Positions 1-10,500 of a stretch of DNA of 44,631 nt are shown piece by piece (the stretch's first letter is position 1; the number at the start of each line of letters is the position of its first letter). The stretch comes from Bacteroidota bacterium. Its GTDB lineage: Bacteria; Bacteroidota; Ignavibacteria; Ignavibacteriales; Melioribacteraceae. A program made the position numbers and the translations under genes. The notes beneath the pieces were generated by a model, which was not told where the DNA came from, did no database searches, and saw nothing but the letters and a program-made list of their open reading frames with translations. The stretch is taken from assembly GCA_023447335.1 (NCBI GenBank), contig JAEXOD010000206.1:1-44631 (forward strand). The letters are read 5' to 3'.

Positions 1-2397
1 AAACGTATAACAGAGATGGGATTTGTAAAAGGTAAGAGCGTTAAAGTAATTAGGAATGCTCCGCTACAAGACCCGATTGAATACGAAATAATGAACTATC
101 GCGTAACTTTGCGAAGGAGCGAAGCAGCTTTAATTGAGGTTATTGCCCCATCAATGGCTGATGAGATCGATGAAATTAAGTTCGCCGGAACAATTGATGA
201 AGAAACCTTAAAAACAACAGCCGGTCAAAAAGGTAGTTTTATAAATGTTGCTTTAGTCGGTAACCCGAATAGCGGAAAAACCACACTATACAATTTTGCA
301 AGCGGAAAACATGAAAGAGTAGGCAATTACGGCGGTGTTACCGTTGATGCAAGAGAAGCCCAATTTACGCAAGCAGGTTATACTTTTAATATTGTTGATT
401 TACCCGGCACTTATAGTATTACCGAATACACTCCGGAAGAATTGTTTGTTAGAACACATATTTTAGAAAAACACCCCGACGTTGTTGTAAATGTGGTTGA
501 TGCTTCTAACCTTGAAAGGAATTTATATTTAACCACTCAGTTAATTGACATGAATATTAAGGTTGTTATTGCCTTAAACATGTTTGACGAATTTGAGGCT
601 TCCGGGGCTAAATTTGATTATGAATCTTTAGGTAAAATGCTTGGTATTCCGATTATTCCTACTTCGGCAAAAACAGGAAGAGGGATAAAAGCTTTATTTG
701 ACAAAATTATTGACGTTTATGAAGATAGAGATCCGATTGTTAGGCATATCCATATAAACTATGGAACAAACATCGAAAAAGCCATTGCCAAAATACAGCC
801 GCATATAAAAATAAATTCCGATTTAAGGGCAAGATACTCTTCACGTTATCTTAGTATAAAATTACTTGAAAATGATAAAACCAGTTACAAATTAATTGAA
901 CGATGCCCTAACTCAGTTACTATAAAAGAAGAAGCAAATAATGCTATTACAGAGCTTGAAACAGAATTCGGAGAAAGAAGTAGCAGTATTATTACTGATG
1001 CCAAATATGGGTTTATAGCCGGTGCATTAAAAGAAACATATGAACCCGGAGAAGAAGAAAGCAGAAAAACAACTGCACAAATAGATATGTTCGTAACACA
1101 TAAACTGTTAGGTTTTCCTATTTTTTTATTTTTTATGTGGATTATGTTTCAAACTACTTTTTCTTTAGGTAGTTACCCGATGGATTTTATTGATAGCGTT
1201 ATTTCTGCTTTTGGGACGTTTTTACAACACAATATGGCTGAAGGACCTTTACGCGATCTACTTGTTGACGGTATTATTGGCGGTGTTGGCGGCGTAATTA
1301 TCTTTTTACCTAATATTTTGATCCTGTTTTTCTTTATTTCGTTTATGGAAGATACCGGTTATATGGCACGAGCGTCCTTTATTATGGATAAACTTATGCA
1401 TAAAATCGGACTTCACGGCAAATCATTTATCCCGATAATAATGGGATTTGGCTGTAACGTTCCGTCTATATTAGCAACGCGTACCCTTGAAAACAGAAAA
1501 GATAGAATTCTAACTATGTTAATTATACCGTTTATGTCTTGCAGTGCTAGACTTCCGGTATATGTTTTGTTAATTTCTGCATTTTTCCCAAATCATCAAG
1601 GATTGGTTTTAATTTCAATTTATTTAATAGGAGTTTTTATTGCCGCCGGCGTATCTATTCTATTAAATAAACTATTTTTTAAAAAAGAGGATGTTCCTTT
1701 TGTAATGGAATTGCCGCCGTATAGGATACCGACATTAAGAAATACCTTAAATCATATGTGGCATAAAGGGGAGCAATACTTAAAGAAAATGGGGACTGTA
1801 ATATTAGTTGCTTCAATTATAATTTGGGCACTTGGCTATTTCCCTAGAGAAGTTAAGCTTTCAAAAGATTATGACAACATGATCAAAACTATTAAAAATA
1901 ATAGTCTATTGGATAAATCTATTAAAGATAATCAAATATCCGAACTCGAGTTACAAAGAGAATCCGAAAGACAAGAAAAAAGTTATATTGGTAAAATGGG
2001 GCATTTTATTCAACCTATTTTAAGCCCTCTAGGCTTTGATTGGAAAATAGGAGTTTCGATAATAACAGGATTGGCAGCCAAGGAGATTATTGTCGGTTCA
2101 ATGGGTGTTTTATATCAAGCAGATGTAGATTCCGATGAAAATAGCGGAGGTTTACAGCATAAATTAAAAGAACAAGTTTATACTTATGGACCTCAAAAAG
2201 GAGAAAAAGTTTTTAATCCTTTAGTTGCTTATACATTAATGTTGTTTATTTTAATCTATTTCCCTTGTGTTGCAGTAATTGCTGCTATAAAAAAAGAAGC
2301 CGGTACAAGTTGGGCAATTTTTACTATGGTTTATACAACGTTTATTGCATATATTGTTTCGTTGCTCACTTATCAAATAGGAAGTTTATTTATTTAA
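1..2397 (+). CDS. feoB: FeoA-FeoB fusion ferrous iron transporter, 5' partial
   Basis: Imports Fe(II) across the inner membrane with a cytoplasmic G domain. The reading frame is open to the left window edge (bases 1-15 read KRITE), and the first 45 or so residues, including 'APLQDPIEYEI' and 'YRVTLRRSEA', are the C-terminal half of a FeoA SH3-like domain. So the ATG at 16 is internal and this is a FeoA-FeoB fusion whose true start is upstream. G motifs counted from base 1: G1 GNPNSGKT (about 87-94), G2 in GGVTVDA, G3 DLPGTYS, G4 NMFD, G5 TSAKTG. The membrane half carries both gate motifs, 'GFGCNVPSI' and 'PFMSCSARLPVY', and ends in hydrophobic segments. 798 codons are visible. The FeoA-FeoB fusion is common in Bacteroidota. 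A small Cys-rich partner gene follows 12 bp later. Identity is certain; only the 5' end is missing. Confidence 0.97.
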   Translation, partial: KRITEMGFVKGKSVKVIRNAPLQDPIEYEIMNYRVTLRRSEAALIEVIAPSMADEIDEIKFAGTIDEETLKTTAGQKGSFINVALVGNPNSGKTTLYNFASGKHERVGNYGGVTVDAREAQFTQAGYTFNIVDLPGTYSITEYTPEELFVRTHILEKHPDVVVNVVDASNLERNLYLTTQLIDMNIKVVIALNMFDEFEASGAKFDYESLGKMLGIPIIPTSAKTGRGIKALFDKIIDVYEDRDPIVRHIHINYGTNIEKAIAKIQPHIKINSDLRARYSSRYLSIKLLENDKTSYKLIERCPNSVTIKEEANNAITELETEFGERSSSIITDAKYGFIAGALKETYEPGEEESRKTTAQIDMFVTHKLLGFPIFLFFMWIMFQTTFSLGSYPMDFIDSVISAFGTFLQHNMAEGPLRDLLVDGIIGGVGGVIIFLPNILILFFFISFMEDTGYMARASFIMDKLMHKIGLHGKSFIPIIMGFGCNVPSILATRTLENRKDRILTMLIIPFMSCSARLPVYVLLISAFFPNHQGLVLISIYLIGVFIAAGVSILLNKLFFKKEDVPFVMELPPYRIPTLRNTLNHMWHKGEQYLKKMGTVILVASIIIWALGYFPREVKLSKDYDNMIKTIKNNSLLDKSIKDNQISELELQRESERQEKSYIGKMGHFIQPILSPLGFDWKIGVSIITGLAAKEIIVGSMGVLYQADVDSDENSGGLQHKLKEQVYTYGPQKGEKVFNPLVAYTLMLFILIYFPCVAVIAAIKKEAGTSWAIFTMVYTTFIAYIVSLLTYQIGSLFI

Positions 2398-2409
2398 AAT
2401 AGGAAGATT

Positions 2410-2580
2410 ATGCAAGATATAATTGTATATATATTATTATTTTTTACGGTATTTTATATGCTATATAAAATCTATAAGCGTATATTTCCAAAGGATACCG
2501 GTTCTATTTGCGGTACATGCGGAGGATGTGATCTCAAAAAATCGTGTTCTCTTCACCAAAATTTAGAAAAATCTAACTAA
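2410..2580 (+). CDS. FeoB-associated Cys-rich membrane protein, 56 aa
   Basis: Small protein immediately after feoB: one N-terminal membrane segment (about residues 4-18, IIVYILLFFTVFYML), a basic stretch (YKIYKRIFPK), then a cysteine cluster C-G-T-C-G-G-C-D-L-K-K-S-C at about residues 34-46. This is the architecture of the 'FeoB-associated Cys-rich membrane protein' family, found next to feoB in many bacteria. The role is not established; it is thought to aid iron handling or transporter assembly at the cytoplasmic face. AGGAAG (2401-2406) sits four bases before the ATG, and a terminator follows 18 bp after the stop, so it closes the feo operon. Context and Cys pattern both support the call. 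Confidence 0.85.
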   Translation: MQDIIVYILLFFTVFYMLYKIYKRIFPKDTGSICGTCGGCDLKKSCSLHQNLEKSN

Positions 2581-2598
2581 TCTCAACACATTTAATAT

Positions 2599-2640
2599 AA
2601 AAGCGTACTTATAAAAAATTAAGTGCGCTTTTTTTATTTT
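2599..2640 (+). terminator. Rho-independent terminator of the feo operon
   Basis: Stem AAAAGCGTACTT (2599-2610) pairs with AAGTGCGCTTTT (2621-2632) with one G-U pair, followed by a T-rich tail. It lies just after the Cys-rich gene. Confidence 0.85.
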
Positions 2641-2676
2641 AAATACCATAAAAACAATAAAAAAAAATATTCCCTA

Positions 2677-2705
2677 TTGACATCGAAATAAAAATTACAT
2701 ATTTT
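2677..2705 (+). promoter_or_regulatory. Sigma70-like promoter of the CBM9/T9SS gene
   Basis: TTGACA (2677-2682), a 17-bp spacer and TATTTT (2700-2705), a good match to the -35/-10 consensus. Predicted transcription start is near 2712, immediately before the palindromic operator at 2714-2731. Pattern seen in sequence; activity inferred. Confidence 0.6.
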
Positions 2706-2713
2706 AAACTATT

Positions 2714-2731
2714 AATGTAAACGTTTACATT
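2714..2731. promoter_or_regulatory. LacI/GalR-type operator, perfect 18-bp palindrome
   Basis: AATGTAAACGTTTACATT is a perfect 18-bp palindrome with the central CG typical of LacI/GalR-family operators (compare the cre-like core TGTAAACGTTTACA). It lies directly downstream of the predicted -10 box, where a bound repressor would block initiation, and 46 bp before the start codon at 2778. A LacI-family regulator is encoded at 18415-19428 in the same window and is a candidate partner; that link is inference. Confidence 0.8.
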
Positions 2732-2777
2732 CAAAATTAAAACATAAAATAAAAACAACAAAATAAGGAGTAACAAA

Positions 2778-4106
2778 ATGAAGTTAGCGTACAAGGTAGT
2801 AAGTATTGTAACGATATTGTTTGCACTAAATATCGGAATTAGCGCTCAAACTTGGGCAGATCCTGCATCAATAGATGCATTAATTACCAATGTTCCTATT
2901 ACTGTTGACGGTGTTTTATCAGAATCAGCATGGTACGGAAATTATGATTATTTAAAATTTGGACCTCTTGAACCAGCCGGTTTACATCAGCTTACCGTTA
3001 CAGGCGACGCATTAGTAAAAGGAACTTATACCGATAGATCATTTTATTATGTAAAATTTTTACGCAGCGGTTTAGATCTATATATGAGTATATACGGTAA
3101 AGACGGTTCTGTTTGCCGTTTTGGCGATAGTTGGGAAGGTGATGGCTTGTTTATGAAAATTAAAATGCCAAACGGCGAAGATAAAGAAGTAAAATTATAT
3201 TATAATCAATCAGGTGTTAATCCTGAAGTTAACTTCGAATCACAATTACCTGCAGGAACAGTTGAAGCAGTTGCCGTAAAAGGTTCAGGTACAATTGTAA
3301 ACGATACAACAGCTATGGATAACGGTTATGCTATGGAATTAGTATTCCATTTAGCTCAATTAGGTTTTACTGCAAATACACAATATGTAGAAGTATTAAT
3401 AAACATTTTTGATCCTGACGGTTACACCGGAAGTGAACCTGCTTGGGGTGCAATAGGTGCTTATTACAAATCATGGTGGGGAAGTGAATGGGGTCCTGCA
3501 ATGCGTAAAGTTAATTTATCAGCTACAGTATTGCCGGTTGAATTAACTTCACTTTCAGCAAGAGCTTCAACAAACGGTGTTGATTTAACTTGGACAACAG
3601 CAACTGAAATTAATAACCGTGGTTTCGAAATTCAGAGAAGCGCTGATAACACAAACTTTAATACAATTGGGTTTGTTAAAGGAAACGGAACAACAACCGA
3701 AAAACAAACTTATAATTATTTTGATAATTTAACCGCAGTTGGTACATACTATTATAGACTAAAACAATTTGATTTTGACGGCAGCTATGAATATTCTGAC
3801 GCAATTGCTGTTGAAGTATATGGACCGGCATCTTTCGGATTAGCACAAAACTTCCCGAATCCTTTTAACCCAAGTACAACAATTCAATTTTCTTTACCTG
3901 AAAATTCAAATGTAAGTATTAAAGTATATGATATGTTGGGTAAAGAAGTTGCTACCGCAATTAACAGTGATTTTGTTGCCGGAACGCACAAAATTAACTT
4001 TAATGCAGCAAACTTAGCAAGCGGAAATTATATTTATCAGTTAAATATTTTAACAGCATCAGGTAAATCTATGATGTCTGCAAAAACTATGACTTTAGTT
4101 AAATAA
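2778..4106 (+). CDS. Secreted CBM9/DOMON-like protein with T9SS sorting domain
   Basis: 442 aa. Signal peptide (about 1-27, ending GISAQTWA), then a beta-rich domain starting 'ITVDGVLSESAW', the opening typical of CBM9/DOMON-like carbohydrate- or heme-binding domains (about 35-245). Next is an Fn3-like stretch beginning 'VLPVELTSLSA' (about 250-345), then a C-terminal type IX sorting domain (about 350-442) opening 'FGLAQNFPNPFNPSTT' and ending in a Lys. Predicted to be exported by Sec and secreted or surface-anchored by T9SS. No catalytic motif recognised, so a binding role is more likely than an enzyme. The start is fixed by AAGGAG (2765-2770). It stands alone with its own promoter, LacI-type operator and terminator, suggesting sugar-responsive expression. 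The ligand is unknown. Confidence 0.8.
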   Translation: MKLAYKVVSIVTILFALNIGISAQTWADPASIDALITNVPITVDGVLSESAWYGNYDYLKFGPLEPAGLHQLTVTGDALVKGTYTDRSFYYVKFLRSGLDLYMSIYGKDGSVCRFGDSWEGDGLFMKIKMPNGEDKEVKLYYNQSGVNPEVNFESQLPAGTVEAVAVKGSGTIVNDTTAMDNGYAMELVFHLAQLGFTANTQYVEVLINIFDPDGYTGSEPAWGAIGAYYKSWWGSEWGPAMRKVNLSATVLPVELTSLSARASTNGVDLTWTTATEINNRGFEIQRSADNTNFNTIGFVKGNGTTTEKQTYNYFDNLTAVGTYYYRLKQFDFDGSYEYSDAIAVEVYGPASFGLAQNFPNPFNPSTTIQFSLPENSNVSIKVYDMLGKEVATAINSDFVAGTHKINFNAANLASGNYIYQLNILTASGKSMMSAKTMTLVK

Positions 4107-4170
4107 AAAGTTGTTTAAGTAGAAAAGAAAAATCCAAAAGTACTGATTAAACTCCCCTCCCAAAGTACGT

Positions 4171-4206
4171 ACCCTTCTTTCACTAAATGGAAGAAGGGTT
4201 TTTTTT
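4171..4206 (+). terminator. Rho-independent terminator after the CBM9/T9SS gene
   Basis: ACCCTTCTT (4171-4179) pairs perfectly with AAGAAGGGT (4191-4199), followed by a run of T (to 4206). It separates this gene from the convergent kinase gene ending at 4224. Confidence 0.88.
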
Positions 4207-4223
4207 ATTCAATTGTTAATTAA

Positions 4224-7200
4224 TTAATTTATCTTTTTTTTGAAAGAGACAATAAATTGTGAACCAAAACCATGTTCACTGATAAATGAAATTTCCCCTC
4301 CATGCAAATCAACAAGCTCCTTTACAATAGCCAAACCTAAACCCGTGCTGCTTTCTCCGCCGGTAGGACGTGCAGAAAGGCGTTTGAACTTCTGAAACAC
4401 TTGAGGTTTATCCTGTTCGGTAAATCCGGGTCCTTCATCTTTAACTTTTATAATTACCCTTTCATCGTTAGTGTGAATTTCTACATAAATATTTTTATTT
4501 TGCGGAGTGTATTTAACCGCATTATTTATTATGTTATCTAGAATCTCTCTAATCCACTTTGCATCGCCTTGTATTATACATGCACTAGTATAGTTAAAAT
4601 TAATAGCTTGTCCTTTTTTGCCTGCCTGTATTCTATTTTCTACAACTACTGATGTAACTATTTCAGTTATATTAATCTCGGATATATTTATTTTGAATTT
4701 AGTATTTTCGACCATTATGTTTTCAAGTAAATCGGTAATTAAGTTTAACATTCGCAATGAAGAATTATTAATTAACGAAATCATCTCATTTTTGTCTTCA
4801 TTATTTATATCGTCTTCTTTTAATAATTCCGTTAAATTTATAATTGTACTTAAAGGGTTCTTTAAGTCATGAGCGGCTATACCCAAAATATCACTTTTAA
4901 ACTCATTAGCCTTTATTAATTCACTATTTACTCGTTCTAATTCTTTATTGTAGCTCTCGGTTTCTAAAAGTAGCTTTTCAGTTGTTTCTTTTTCCTTTTT
5001 TAAATCTTTGATTTGTTCTTCAATTAATGCTTGTAAAGTTTCCTTTTGTTTTTCAAGTTTCTCCAAACGATTTCTTTGAAGAAATAATGTACCGTAAACA
5101 ATAAAAATAATTCCTAATATAAAATATGATATAATTAATATATCCGAAAGATACCAAGGGGGATTGACCGTAAATTTAATTTCGGCAATATCGCTCCATA
5201 AATAACCAAATTGTTTAGCTCTAACCTGAAGAATATAATTACCTTGAGGAAGATTTATAAAACTTTGAGATTCGTATTCCGTCAAATCAGACCATTCGTC
5301 TTGAAATCCTAAAAGTTTAAACTGATATCTCTTATTTGCGGGATAAACTAATGCAGAATAATTAAAAATTACGGTTCCCTTTCCTGTAATATTAAAACTT
5401 TTTTTTGAAATATCCAATTGTTTCCCCTTAAATAAAACTTCATAAATTAAAGGTTTCGGAGTTCTATCTATACGTGTGTTTTCCTTCTGCCAATAAGCTA
5501 AACCGCTACTTGTAGCTACCCAAATTTTATTATTCTTGTCAATATACAAACCGCTCGGAGTTATAACAGTATTAGGCAATCCGTCAACTCTGTTAAAAAT
5601 CGCAAATTCGTTAACATAATAAAGCACTAAACCATTTTCGGTACCAATCCAAACCTGATTGTTATCGGAAATTTTTATTGCTTTGGCATTATTAGTGAAT
5701 TGATGATCCTTTCCAAATTGATACGAAATGATTCCGTTTTTGTATTTAAGTATTCCGATGTTGGTCGCAATCAAATAATAATTTTCATCCAACTTAGTAA
5801 AGTCATTTATTACAATACTTGTCGGATATTCAATTTGATGGCGTAATTGTTGTTCGATAAAAGAGTCTGTGTTTTTATCATAAGTTACTATTTTTAATTT
5901 GTCTGTAAAACTGAGAATAAAAATAGTATTATTTATGTTTTTTATTAATGATTCCGATGAAACAGATTTATCTAAATTATAAATTTTATATGAAAAATCC
6001 TCCTTTATTTTTAATAATTTATGCGTGTTGTCCATAAAGCCCCATAAAGCACCGGCGGAATCAATTATCATTCCAGAAACTCTAAAGTTAAGATTTGGTA
6101 TTGTAAATCTTTTTTCTGAGTTTTTTGATTTGTGAATTAACTCGCTATTACGTGTAGAAATCCATAAAGTATTTTCCCTAACCGCAAAATTATAAATTCT
6201 TTTACCTTTGCTATTGAATGCTATTTCCGGTATAGAATTATGATTACAATTATTGACTTTAAAGATGTTTTCCTGATCTGTAAAGTACAAATTATTTAAA
6301 CCGTCCGAACTAATTGTTCTAATATAGCTGTTATTTTGAGTGCTACTATTATTTATTCTATATTCGGCAAAAAAAGTTTTTTGCAGTAAAACTATCCCCT
6401 CATCCGTACATGCCCAAATATTGTTTTGATTATCGGGATAAATATAATTAACTATTGACTTAATGCTATTTCCTAAAATCGGAATTGCTCTGTCAGATTT
6501 CCCATCCCATTCTAAAATGCCTCCTTCAACTCCGCCTATGTAATATTTCCCATAATCATCATAAAAACAAATGCTATTAACAAAGGGTAACATCAATGAC
6601 ATGTTTGCAGAATAATCATCTGAAATTGTTATTTTCACCAAACCAATTGAAGTAGCCGCAACAATATAATCATCTAAATAAATTAATTGATTTATTAAAA
6701 GTTTATTGTTTTTATTAAGTAAAGGTATTTCAACAAAACGGTCTTGTTCCTCGTTAAAATAGAATAAATACCCTTGCCAAGAACTGGCAAACAAATTCCC
6801 TTTATTATCCTCGGTAATCCAAAAAGAGTTTAAATAATCATCTGTTGCAAACCTATCATCGAATCTGTATTTTTTGTGCTTTCCGTTTTTTATTTTTATT
6901 AATCCCGTATGATCACTTATCCAGATGTTTTTCTTGTAGTCTTCAAAAGCCGCTTTTGGATAATATAAGTACCCTTCTTTTTCAGCAGATCTTCCCTCAA
7001 TAATAGATTCATATTTATACCCCTCTTCCGATAGAATTAAATAACCAACCCCCAAATCCGTAACTACAACTATTTTCTGATCTGAGGTTATTAAAACATC
7101 TTTTACAAACAGTGACGGAAAATTTTTAGTAATGTTCATAAATTGTTTTCCGTCAAAACGAGCTAAACCGGCATCAGTTGCAATCCATAAAAACCCTTTA

Positions 7201-7334
7201 TCATCTTGATCTAAAGATTTTGTTAAATTACTTCGTAAACCATGTTCATCGCCATATTTATGTATAAAATAGTTTTGACCAAAGTTTATTGAAGTAAATA
7301 AAAGTAAAATCAAAATTATGGTAAAATATTTCAT
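4224..7334 (-). CDS. Beta-propeller sensor histidine kinase (Reg_prop, Y_Y_Y, HisKA)
   Basis: 1036 aa from the ATG at 7334. A TTG eight codons upstream is also in frame, but the ATG begins the signal peptide MKYFTIILILLLF directly. Order: signal peptide; two-component-regulator propeller repeats of the 'GFLWIATDAGLARFDG' and 'QVWIGTENGLV' type (about 20-640); Y_Y_Y domain (about 645-715); one membrane helix (about 720-745); coiled coil; HisKA with phospho-acceptor H822 in 'AAHDLKNPL'; HATPase with N box, G1 'DEGPGF' and G2 'STGLGLAI'. It resembles the sensor half of hybrid two-component systems that sense oligosaccharides in Bacteroidota, but lacks the C-terminal receiver and AraC domains, so it must signal to a separate regulator. 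The ligand is unknown; a sugar is possible given the neighbouring CBM9 gene. Confidence 0.9.
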   Translation of the reverse strand: MKYFTIILILLLFTSINFGQNYFIHKYGDEHGLRSNLTKSLDQDDKGFLWIATDAGLARFDGKQFMNITKNFPSLFVKDVLITSDQKIVVVTDLGVGYLILSEEGYKYESIIEGRSAEKEGYLYYPKAAFEDYKKNIWISDHTGLIKIKNGKHKKYRFDDRFATDDYLNSFWITEDNKGNLFASSWQGYLFYFNEEQDRFVEIPLLNKNNKLLINQLIYLDDYIVAATSIGLVKITISDDYSANMSLMLPFVNSICFYDDYGKYYIGGVEGGILEWDGKSDRAIPILGNSIKSIVNYIYPDNQNNIWACTDEGIVLLQKTFFAEYRINNSSTQNNSYIRTISSDGLNNLYFTDQENIFKVNNCNHNSIPEIAFNSKGKRIYNFAVRENTLWISTRNSELIHKSKNSEKRFTIPNLNFRVSGMIIDSAGALWGFMDNTHKLLKIKEDFSYKIYNLDKSVSSESLIKNINNTIFILSFTDKLKIVTYDKNTDSFIEQQLRHQIEYPTSIVINDFTKLDENYYLIATNIGILKYKNGIISYQFGKDHQFTNNAKAIKISDNNQVWIGTENGLVLYYVNEFAIFNRVDGLPNTVITPSGLYIDKNNKIWVATSSGLAYWQKENTRIDRTPKPLIYEVLFKGKQLDISKKSFNITGKGTVIFNYSALVYPANKRYQFKLLGFQDEWSDLTEYESQSFINLPQGNYILQVRAKQFGYLWSDIAEIKFTVNPPWYLSDILIISYFILGIIFIVYGTLFLQRNRLEKLEKQKETLQALIEEQIKDLKKEKETTEKLLLETESYNKELERVNSELIKANEFKSDILGIAAHDLKNPLSTIINLTELLKEDDINNEDKNEMISLINNSSLRMLNLITDLLENIMVENTKFKINISEINITEIVTSVVVENRIQAGKKGQAINFNYTSACIIQGDAKWIREILDNIINNAVKYTPQNKNIYVEIHTNDERVIIKVKDEGPGFTEQDKPQVFQKFKRLSARPTGGESSTGLGLAIVKELVDLHGGEISFISEHGFGSQFIVSFKKKIN

Positions 7335-7525
7335 GTTTTTATAATAAAAGTTTAACAATTTTTATTGTGCAATAATGTTGAATAATGGTTATTCAAATGA
7401 TTAATATTTAATTAAATATAACTATAAAATTAAATAAAACAAAATGAGAATTTTTAAAATATTTTGTAGCTTTTAAATAATTTTAGTATTAAATTGTAAA
7501 TTAAAACGTACATATCGGAAAAATT

Positions 7526-10500
7526 ATGTTTGGGATAAGTAAAGATAGGTGGTATTTAAAATATGGGGTTCATCTCATTTCGGTAATAATCACTTTTACT
7601 GCATTTTTTATTGCTTATCTTTATTCGTTATCGCATGAAAAGGAATTCTTGGAAATTGTATCCCAAGAATTAATCTCGTATAGCAAATCAAAAATATTCA
7701 CATTTGAAAGTATTTTGAAAGAAAAATCTGAAAGTGTTGAGAAAGATGCTTATAATTTATTCAAAATATATAATTTACATGGTTTAGATACTATAAGGAA
7801 GGAAGATCCAAAAGTACAAAATTTTTATAATGATTTGAATTATAAAATCGAACCTGATAGACTCGGATTTATGGTTTTAGAGAATTCGTCAAAAAAAACA
7901 ATATTTTTGGTTAATAAAAATAACTACCCTATTGATAATGAATCTGAAAGTTATGATGGATATAAAGGGGCTAACGGTTCAATTATTTGGCGTAATTTGC
8001 TTATTAATACCGATTATAATTTAACCATGAGAATTCCGATAAAAAACATAAAAAATAAAATAATTGCACATTTTAGGGTTGGATTAAAAAGTGACTTTTT
8101 ATTTAATGAGTTAAATAAACCTGTCATTTTAGGCGACAAAAAACTTTCTGTTTTATTAATGGATTTAAGTACAAAAAAAATAATCTATTCAATACAAAAT
8201 GATATCGTTAATACTGATTTCATTAAAGAAAACACAAAATTAGATTTTTCACAAAACGATGTTGAAGAAGTAAATGTAGTAAAATATAAAAATGGTAGAG
8301 ATGTTATATTATATACACAAAAAGTACAAAACAGTAAGTGGATCGCCATTTTTTCATTAGACACAATTAATTTAGAAAAACACATCGAGCGTTCAAAATC
8401 TTCAGTGTTTATTGTGGCTCTAATTTTTTCATTAGTTACTGTTCTAAGTATTGAAATATTATTTAGAAGAATTGTTAAGAAATTATTAAAAAAACTATCA
8501 GGAATCCAAAAACAGCAAGTTGCACTAGATCAGTTAAAAGAAATTGTAGAAATGAGCATACTAGAAGTTCAATTTTTGATTAATGATAACTGCATTATTT
8601 TGGCTCACAATAAAAATATCCAAGATGTTTACGGCATTTTCGGTTCAATAGTTAATACCGATTTTAGAGAACTATTCATCGATACTGAAAAAGAGAAAGT
8701 TTATAATAATTTGATAAAGAAACAGGAGGGGGATAAAGATGTATTTAAAAGCGTCTGTATTCGCAAGGACGGAACAAAGTTTAATACTAATATTGAATTA
8801 GAAACTTATTCATTTTTAGGAAAGAAATATTTTTATTTCTTTATTCAAGATATAACAAATCTAATTGAATACGAAAACAAAATTAATGAAACCGAAAGAA
8901 TCTATTCAACACTTCTAAGAAATTTGCCGGGGATTGCTTATAGATGTAAAAATGATGAAAATTGGACAATGGAATTTTTAAGTGACGGATGCATCGAACT
9001 AACCGGATACTTTCCCGAAGAATTAGTTTTTAACAATGTTATATCTTATAACGATTTAATTTTAGAAGAATATAGGGATGAAATCTTTAAAATTACTAAT
9101 GAAGCAATAAAGACCGAGAAACAATTTAACTTTGAATATAGAATTTTAACAAAAAATAAGAAAATTAAATGGGTAAGTGAAAAAGGAATAGCTATTTATG
9201 ATGAAACCGGAAAACCACTATACATAGAAGGTTTTATTGCGGATATTACGGAAAAAAAGAATTTTGAAAGCAATTTATTAGCAAATACCGAGAAATACTT
9301 AAATATTTTTGAGAACTCGGCTGCAGGAAAATCAATAATGACGGTTGAGGGAGTATTTATTGAGGTTAACAATTCTTTTTGTAATATGTTAGGATATTCT
9401 AAGGAGGAATTGATCGGACAAAACTATGCAATTTTTACACATCCCGAAGATGTAATTAGAAGCAGAAATGCCCTTAAAGCGACACTAGATAATCAAAATT
9501 TAAATTTTCACTTGGTAAAAAGATACCTTCACAAAAACGGCAATGTTATATATGCAAAAATAAGTTTAACAATGCAATACGATAAAGATAAACTACCATT
9601 ATATATAATTACGGATGTACTGGATATAACAACAGAATTGAAAGTTAAAACAGAATTGGCAGAAAGTGAGGAAAGATACAAGCTATTGGCTGAATCGGCA
9701 CAAGAAGGAATATTTCTTTTAAGTAAAGACTATACATTAGAGTTTGTTAACTATTATGCTGCAAAAATAATCAATCCAAATACACAACCCGAAAATTTAT
9801 TAAACAACAAAACACATACAAGTATATTTAATATTCCTAATGATGTTTTTAAAAAAGCTTTTAATGAGAAGAATATTATAAATGTTGATTCCGTTGTAAT
9901 GATAGAAGGGAAGAAAACATATCTTGAAACAAAGTTAGTGCCTATTATTGATGAAAAAAACAGAGTAAAATCTTTATTAGGTGTTTCACGAGACGAAACA
10001 GAAAATAGATATCTGCTAGAAAAGTTGGATGAATCTAGAACTATGCTTAACACAATCATAAATAGTGTTCCTCAAAGAATTTTTTGGAAAGATAGAAAGA
10101 GTATATACTTGGGCTGTAATTTAAATTTTGCACAAGACGGAGGATTAGAATCGGTTGACGAAATAATTGGTAAAAACGATTTTGAGTTACCCTGGAAAGA
10201 CTTAGCGGATTTTTATATTGAAGATGATAAAACGGTAATGGAAAATTCGGTTACACTATTAGACAAAATTGAATCATTAACAAAAGCAGACGGTTCAAAA
10301 GTATGGATTAGTACATGCAAAGTTCCGCTTAAAAATATTATGGGTGAAACAATTGGCGTATTAGGTATTTTTGAGGATGTAACAGAGAAAAAAATAATTG
10401 AAGAACAATTACACGAAACATTGTATAAATTAGAAACAAGCAATAAAGAACTTGAGCAATTTGCATATATAGCCTCTCATGATTTGCAAGAGCCGTTAAG

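Noticed and set aside
7334..7358. TTG at 7358 as start of the propeller kinase
   Set aside because: It would put eight residues in front of a good signal peptide; the ATG at 7334 is better.
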